A stretch of DNA of 38,339 nucleotides. Source: Nitrospirota bacterium. Lineage in GTDB: Bacteria; Nitrospirota; Thermodesulfovibrionia; Thermodesulfovibrionales; JdFR-88. The notes under the pieces were generated by a model that saw only the letters and a program-made list of their open reading frames with translations, did no database searches and was not told where the DNA came from. The stretch's first letter is position 1. Every line of letters starts with the position of its first letter. The translations under genes were made by a program, and so were the position numbers. Below are positions 37,277 to 38,339 of the stretch, in pieces. The stretch covers positions 1 through 38,339 of the forward strand of contig JAJYIR010000014.1 of NCBI GenBank assembly GCA_021789935.1, written 5' to 3'.

Positions 37277-37729
37277 TTATATGAGCTGTTCCGGGTCCAT
37301 GAATATCACCCCCGCCGCTGCATCAAGGGTTTCCCAGCTAAGGGCTTCAAGGGAGATGCCTGCGGGCACAAGGGCAATGGACAGGTGCAGATGCGGGGGG
37401 ACCGGGCCTTTGCCCGCCGCGAGCCTTCCGATGGCGCATCCCCCGGCCAGTTTCGCGTTCCCGATAGCGGCTGCAGGGTTCATGTGGCCGTAAATGGTAA
37501 GGAGCCGTCTTCCGTCATCACGTCTCTCATGCCCGGCAAAGATGCTGTGCCCGATGAAATCGGGGATTATTTTTATGATCCTCCCGGTTTGGAGTAGCGG
37601 TATCTTCGTCTCTTCAGAAAGTGTTCTAGCCTCGCCGCTTCCTGTCTCGTAAAACCGCAGGTCCAGCCCGTTATGGCCCCTGCTCCTGTCCCCTCTGGCC
37701 CACCATTTTCCCTCCGATCTGAAAAGCAT
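37277..37729 (-). CDS. M23 (LytM-like) peptidase domain protein, 5' end uncertain
   Basis: 150 residues from the ATG at 37729. Zinc-site motifs of M23 endopeptidases are present: GHNGLD (His19, Asp23), IYGHM and PHLHLS (His113, His115). M23 enzymes cleave peptidoglycan cross-links, but no signal peptide is seen. The frame stays open about 45 codons upstream with protein-like sequence (ENLVRLNSLDFARWNFLPG), which continues naturally into MLFRSEGKWW, yet that stretch has no ATG, GTG or TTG. An ATG at 37851 opens another frame that stops after 16 codons. So the true start may be unusual, or a frameshift in the tandem repeat has broken the gene. Confidence 0.65.
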   Translation of the reverse strand: MLFRSEGKWWARGDRSRGHNGLDLRFYETGSGEARTLSEETKIPLLQTGRIIKIIPDFIGHSIFAGHERRDDGRRLLTIYGHMNPAAAIGNAKLAGGCAIGRLAAGKGPVPPHLHLSIALVPAGISLEALSWETLDAAAGVIFMDPEQLI

Positions 37730-37787
37730 TCCAGGCAGGAAATTCCATCTGGCAAAATCCAGTGAGTTTAAACGGACAAGGTTTTCT

Positions 37788-37840
37788 GTAAATTCCCCTT
37801 TTATCGTAAATTCCCGCTTTTCCGTAAGTGAACTCCGGTA
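37788..37840. repeat. Tandem 18-bp repeat in the M23 gene upstream region
   Basis: GTAAATTCCCCTTTTATC (37788-37805) and GTAAATTCCCGCTTTTCC (37806-37823) are adjacent near-copies; a degenerate third starts at 37824. Read on the minus strand in the M23 frame they encode repeated EFT hexads (KREFT, KGEFT). Confidence 0.75.
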
Positions 37841-37931
37841 AAAATTTCCATACGAATTAGTATTTCAAACTTGAAAATTTTTGGAAAGAAAAAAGAAAAA
37901 AACAAAAAGCAAAAAGTAAAAATTTCGTTTT

Positions 37932-38339
37932 TTATTTTTCCGGCTCCGCGGTTCCGGCCCATGGAGGGACAGCCAGATGGAAGCGGCCGGCAAGGGCCTG
38001 GACATACGGCTCATACCGGGAGCACAATTTCGCCAGTTTCCTGTCCAACTCGACGGCATCCGGCAGCCCCAAAAAACCTTTCTCCAGCATCTTCAAACGC
38101 AGCCGGTCCAATTCGCCTGGCGCCAGGCGGTCAACCGGAGGTTCCGGCGGGCAGTGAAAGACCGAGGACATATCCGTGATCGCATGCAAGGACATGGAGA
38201 ACGTCAGCTCTGCCTGGCATTTGCATGCCCCTTCCATGCCGGACATGATAAATGCGCAGGTATCCATAATAGCGGCAAGCGCCGTAAGCCATGACTGGTC
38301 TTCATGCTCGGAGCGGAAATAGGCCAGGACCGGGTACGC
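37932..38339 (-). CDS. C-terminus of a probable potassium-channel-family protein, cut by the right edge
   Basis: The frame is open from the right edge to the stop at 37932, about 135 residues: PVLAYFRSEHEDQSWLTALA, AIMDTCAFIMSGMEGACKCQ, AELTFSMSLHAITDMSSVFH, then a Pro-rich CPPEPPVDRLAPGELDRLR and a helical tail. This layout matches the cytosolic end of two-pore-type (Ion_trans_2) potassium channel family proteins. The pore and membrane segments would lie beyond the window, so the call rests on resemblance of the tail only. An internal ATG at 38267 is not the start. Confidence 0.55.
   Translation of the reverse strand, partial: AYPVLAYFRSEHEDQSWLTALAAIMDTCAFIMSGMEGACKCQAELTFSMSLHAITDMSSVFHCPPEPPVDRLAPGELDRLRLKMLEKGFLGLPDAVELDRKLAKLCSRYEPYVQALAGRFHLAVPPWAGTAEPEK

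Noticed and set aside
1-38339. CRISPR array, insertion sequence or prophage
   Set aside because: No regularly spaced repeats, transposase, integrase or phage structural genes were found; the only notable repeats are those listed.

Overview
The window looks like chromosomal core DNA of a GC-rich, Gram-negative, probably anaerobic or facultative bacterium. A PEP-CTERM surface protein, system II cytochrome c maturation (CcsA/ResB), a corrinoid-activator-type ferredoxin/ASKHA protein, nickel-cofactor protein LarC, B12-dependent ribonucleotide reductase NrdJ and a CbbQ/CbbO pair together suggest Nitrospirota (Thermodesulfovibrio-like) or a deltaproteobacterial-type lineage. This placement is inferred from gene content only. 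No rRNA, tRNA, CRISPR array, transposase or phage gene was recognised.

Layout. 1-38 is the start of a minus-strand gene cut by the left edge. 39-1790 is a more AT-rich accessory patch holding a PEP-CTERM gene with a good sigma-54 promoter; it is flanked by an ~81-bp imperfect direct repeat, one copy of which is the true 3' end of the neighbouring RACo-like gene. 1794-4446 (minus) carries the RACo-like gene and purQ. 4594-13044 (plus) carries a GlcD-type oxidase, ccsA-resB, a stand-alone LigD phosphoesterase, a NagA-like amidohydrolase, a metallo-beta-lactamase-fold hydrolase, birA, larC and a LysR regulator. 13212-17176 (plus) carries a small hypothetical protein, a DUF4149 membrane protein, greA, pyrK, pyrD and a SAM hydroxide adenosyltransferase. 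17177-20625 (minus) carries a DUF3568-like lipoprotein, a Mur-type ligase, mtgA and hisH. A divergent, palindrome-rich region leads to cbbQ-cbbO and an RlmI-type rRNA methyltransferase (20744-25279, plus).

25304-28938 (minus) is an envelope-flavoured cluster: two paralogous lipoproteins, a PEBP-family protein, a zinc-ribbon protein, a DedA membrane protein, a DUF3096 mini-protein and a Cys-tailed hypothetical. 29054-31324 is nrdJ, with an NrdR box filling the spacer of its promoter. Beside it, on the plus strand, is a candidate ~70-nt small RNA ending in a strong intrinsic terminator. 31937-36052 (minus) is a tightly overlapping set nadE, small secreted protein, rsmI and a DUF362 ferredoxin. 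After it come a TusA-fold protein lacking the catalytic Cys, a cyclophilin, an M23 peptidase-like gene with a doubtful 5' end, and the C-terminus of a probable potassium channel running off the right edge.

Cross-cutting signals. Several housekeeping genes (purQ, the DUF4149 gene, greA, hisH, cbbQ, probably nadE) have a -10 hexamer 6 to 12 nt before the start codon and no Shine-Dalgarno sequence, suggesting leaderless or near-leaderless mRNAs, while others have textbook SDs. A-rich low-complexity tracts of the aaaaac type recur between genes and as Lys/Thr-rich loops inside conserved enzymes.
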